This document shows, in pieces, positions 61,995 through 64,000 of a stretch of DNA of 64,000 bases (position 1 is the first letter of the stretch; the number at the start of each line of letters is the position of its first letter). Both the position numbers and the translations under genes were made by a program. The stretch spans positions 62,001 through 126,000 of the forward strand of contig CAVWLJ010000004.1 of assembly GCA_963755755.1 (NCBI GenBank). The letters are read 5' to 3'. Under the pieces are notes generated by a model. The model did no database searches. It was given only the letters and a program-made list of their open reading frames with translations, and had not been told where the DNA came from. This stretch comes from DATKNA01 sp963755755 (lineage in GTDB: Bacteria; Actinomycetota; Actinomycetes; Actinomycetales; Kineosporiaceae).

Positions 61995-62995
61995 GTGCCG
62001 ATCCCCCTCGTGCTGGACGTCGACACCGGTGTGGACGACGCCTGCGCCCTGCTGCTCGCCGCGCTGCACCCCGACGTCGACCTGCGCGCGGTCACCTGCG
62101 TCGCGGGCAACGCGCCCGTGGACGACGTCGTCCGCAACACCCGGATCGTGCTCGACGCCGCCGGCCGGCTCGACGTCCCGGTGGGGCGCGGAGCGCCGCG
62201 GCCGCTGCTCGAGGCCGCCCGGCCGGCGCGGCACGTCCACGGCGAGGACGGCATGGGTGACCTCGGGCTGCCCGCTCCCCGGCCGCCCGGCGCCGCCGCC
62301 GACGCCGATGCCGCGACTGCCGGCGGGCCGCGGCGGGGTCGAGCTGCTCCGCGACGTCCTGCTGGCGGCCGCGGACGCCGGGGAGCGGGTCACGCTCGTG
62401 CCGCTCGCGCCCCTGACGAACGTCGCGCTGCTGCTGCGGATGCACCCCGAGGTGGCGCGCGGGCTGGAGCGGATCGTCTTCATGGGCGGCGCCGCCCTGG
62501 TGGGCAACGCGACGGCGGCGGCGGAGTTCAACGTCTTCCACGACCCGGAGGCCGCCGCGATCGTGCTCGACGCCGCCGCCGAGCTCGCCGTACCGATCAC
62601 GATGTACGGGCTCGACGTCTTCTACGACGTCCGGGTCGGCAGGGCGTCCGCCGAGCGGCTCGCCGCGGCCGAGCACCCCGCCGCGCGGCTCGCCGGGCGG
62701 CTCGTGCTCTTCCAGTGCGACCGGTTCGGGGGCGACGACGCCACCCTCGGGGACGCCGGCGCCCTGTGCGCCGTCCTCGACCCGCAGGGGCTCGGGACCC
62801 GGCGGCTGCCGGTGCGGGTCGAGCTCACGGGGGCGTGGACGCGCGGCCAGACGGTGGTCGACCGCCGGCCGTGGACCGGGGACCACGCCCACGACCCGCA
62901 CGGCATCGCACCGACGCTCGTCGACGTCGCCCTGACCGTCGACGGTCCGCGCTACGCCGAGCCTGTGGCTCAGGACCGTCAGCGGACCGGCCTGA
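61995..62995 (+). CDS. inosine/uridine-preferring nucleoside hydrolase (frameshifted)
   Basis: GTG at 61995: PLVLDVDTGVDDACALLLAA carries the calcium-binding Asp cluster (DxDxGxDD) of the family, then VDLRAVTCVAGNAPVDDVVR. An extra base within 62290-62340 moves the reading to ELLRDVLLAAADAGERVTLV, PLAPLTNVALLLR, RIVFMGGAALVGNATAAAEF and NVFHDPEAAAIVLDAAAELA. The open frame then runs to 63243, deep into the opposite gene. A second small indel near 62960 giving a stop at 62995 matches the usual length of about 320-330 residues, so the end is approximate. It hydrolyses ribonucleosides to base and ribose in salvage. Confidence 0.85.
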
Positions 62996-64000
62996 CGACG
63001 AGAACCGACTGCCGGCCCGCCACCCGGGTGAGCACGATCGTCGCCTCGTTCGGACCCTCGAGCCGCAGCTGGCGGCGCAGCTGCTCGGGCTCCACGGCCG
63101 TCCCACGCTTCTTGATCGTCAACCGGCCGACGCCGCGGTCACGCAGCCAGGTCCGCAGCGCCTTCAGCTGGAAGCCGAAGACCTCCTCGACGGCGTACGG
63201 CGTGGCGAGCGGGGTCCGGACGAGCTTGTCCGCGGTGACGTAGGCGATCGTCCGGTCGACGAGCCGTCCGCCGACGGCCGCGGCGACCTGCCCGACGAGT
63301 CCGGCCCGGATGACCGCGCCGTCCGGCTCGTAGAGGTGCGAGCCGACGGCGCCGACCTCGGGGTCGGGAAGCCCGGCGTCCGTCACCTCGGCCGGGGGCG
63401 TCTCGTCGTCGCCGTCCGGCGGGAGCACGAGGGCGGCGCGCCGGACGCCGTCCCGGGCGAGCAGCCCGAACCAGAGCCCGGCCTCGACGACGTCGCCGCC
63501 GACGGAGATCCACTGCGCCTCGGCGCCCTCGGGCACGAGGTGGTGCGGGATGCCCGGCGCCGTCTTGCAGCCGACGGCGGGCAGCCGGCCGGCCAGCTCG
63601 AGGACGAACGAGAAGGGCGGCGACCCCTCGCGGGGGTCCAGCAGCCGCTTGCCCGACGCCGTACGCCGCGCGGGGTCGAGGAAGGCGCCGCCGACGCGGC
63701 TGAGGTCCGTGGTCGTCGCGTCCTCGCACCGGACGGTGGCCTCCGGCCAGTGCCGCAGGTTCATCGTCGCGACGGCCGCGGTGAGCTCGTCCTTGTCGAC
63801 GGCGAGGACCTCGCGGTCGAAGGTCGCCAGGGCCATGGAGTCCGCGCCGATGCCGCAGCCGAGGTCGGCGACGCGCTGCACGCCGGCCGAGACGAACCGC
63901 TGGGCATGCCGGGCGGCGATCGAGAGCCGGGTGGCCTGCTCCAGGCCGGCCGGGGTGAACAGCATGTTCGCGGCGAAAGGGCCGAACTTCTCCTGGGCGG
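62979..64000 (-). CDS. class I SAM-dependent methyltransferase with THUMP-like C-terminus (5' end beyond window)
   Basis: The minus-strand frame is open from 62979 to the window end, and codons upstream of the internal ATG at 63965 (KFGPFAAN) continue the protein, so the true start is outside. SAM motif VADLGCGIGADSMALATFDR, acidic strand VLAVDKDELTAAVATMNLRH, and FLDPARRTASGKRLLDP in the motif IV region. The C-terminal part ends GRLTIKKRGTAVEPEQLRRQ. It resembles actinobacterial THUMP-like methyltransferases of unknown, probably RNA, substrate. Tail-to-tail with the nucleoside hydrolase. Confidence 0.85.
   Translation of the reverse strand, partial: AQEKFGPFAANMLFTPAGLEQATRLSIAARHAQRFVSAGVQRVADLGCGIGADSMALATFDREVLAVDKDELTAAVATMNLRHWPEATVRCEDATTTDLSRVGGAFLDPARRTASGKRLLDPREGSPPFSFVLELAGRLPAVGCKTAPGIPHHLVPEGAEAQWISVGGDVVEAGLWFGLLARDGVRRAALVLPPDGDDETPPAEVTDAGLPDPEVGAVGSHLYEPDGAVIRAGLVGQVAAAVGGRLVDRTIAYVTADKLVRTPLATPYAVEEVFGFQLKALRTWLRDRGVGRLTIKKRGTAVEPEQLRRQLRLEGPNEATIVLTRVAGRQSVLVVRPVR

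Noticed and set aside
61939..63243. Nucleoside hydrolase extending to 63243
   Set aside because: The last 85 or so codons are the shadow of the methyltransferase gene and exceed the family length; an indel near 62960 is more likely.

Overview
This is a high-GC actinobacterial chromosome segment, almost certainly from a mycothiol-producing actinomycete. Pointers are GTG/TTG starts, the tRNA-Trp/secE/nusG/rplKA order, a TTG-started rpoB, the zinc-ribbon form of S14, a maleylpyruvate-isomerase-like (mycothiol-dependent fold) protein, a DUF5709 protein and SthA. The genus cannot be fixed by eye. The window holds most of the core translation/transcription superregion.

Layout. 1-5.6 kb is accessory: the 5' end of adenosine deaminase, a two-helix membrane protein, then a regulator (XRE-type HTH plus an unassigned sensor-like domain) followed by two mutually paralogous GT-A-like proteins, and a 2H phosphoesterase. 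5.5-8.4 kb: an aminotransferase (minus), tRNA-Trp, secE, nusG. 8.4-24 kb: rplK-rplA, leader-controlled rplJ-rplL, rpoB-rpoC, rpsL-rpsG-fusA-tuf. 24-34 kb: S10 and spc ribosomal operons in canonical order. 34-42.5 kb: secY-adk-map, infA-rpmJ-rpsM-rpsK-rpsD-rpoA-rplQ, truA. 42.5-47.5 kb: miscellaneous genes (MDMPI-like, DUF5709, ABC-F, VOC, sthA). 47.6-54.3 kb: rplM-rpsI-glmM, DUF389-coaA (minus), glmS. 54.4-61.7 kb: one tightly overlapping run, GNAT-nnr-alr-hydrolase-tsaE-tsaB-rimI-tsaD. 61.7-64 kb: a repeat/palindrome-rich spacer, a nucleoside hydrolase, and a SAM methyltransferase cut by the window end.

How the genes work together. Nearly everything serves gene expression: RNA polymerase (rpoA, rpoB, rpoC), elongation (fusA, tuf, nusG), about 30 ribosomal proteins, protein export (secE, secY), N-terminal processing (map, rimI), tRNA modification (truA, tsaBDE) and cell-wall precursor supply (glmM, glmS, alr).

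Data quality matters here. At least 17 single-base frameshifts, nearly all single-base insertions, interrupt genes that must be intact in a living cell (EF-Tu, L2, L4, L10, SecE, TsaB, TsaD, Alr and others). In each the reading resumes in a neighbouring frame with family-conserved residues on both sides. I read these as sequencing or assembly errors and annotate each gene across its shift.

The most novel material is the HTH-sensor plus twin glycosyltransferase cassette (0.9-4.9 kb). Next are a 70-codon ORF translationally coupled into the spc operon before rpsH, two mini-ORFs inside ribosomal operons (one sharing its start with rpsS), and a tandem-repeat/palindrome element after tsaD.
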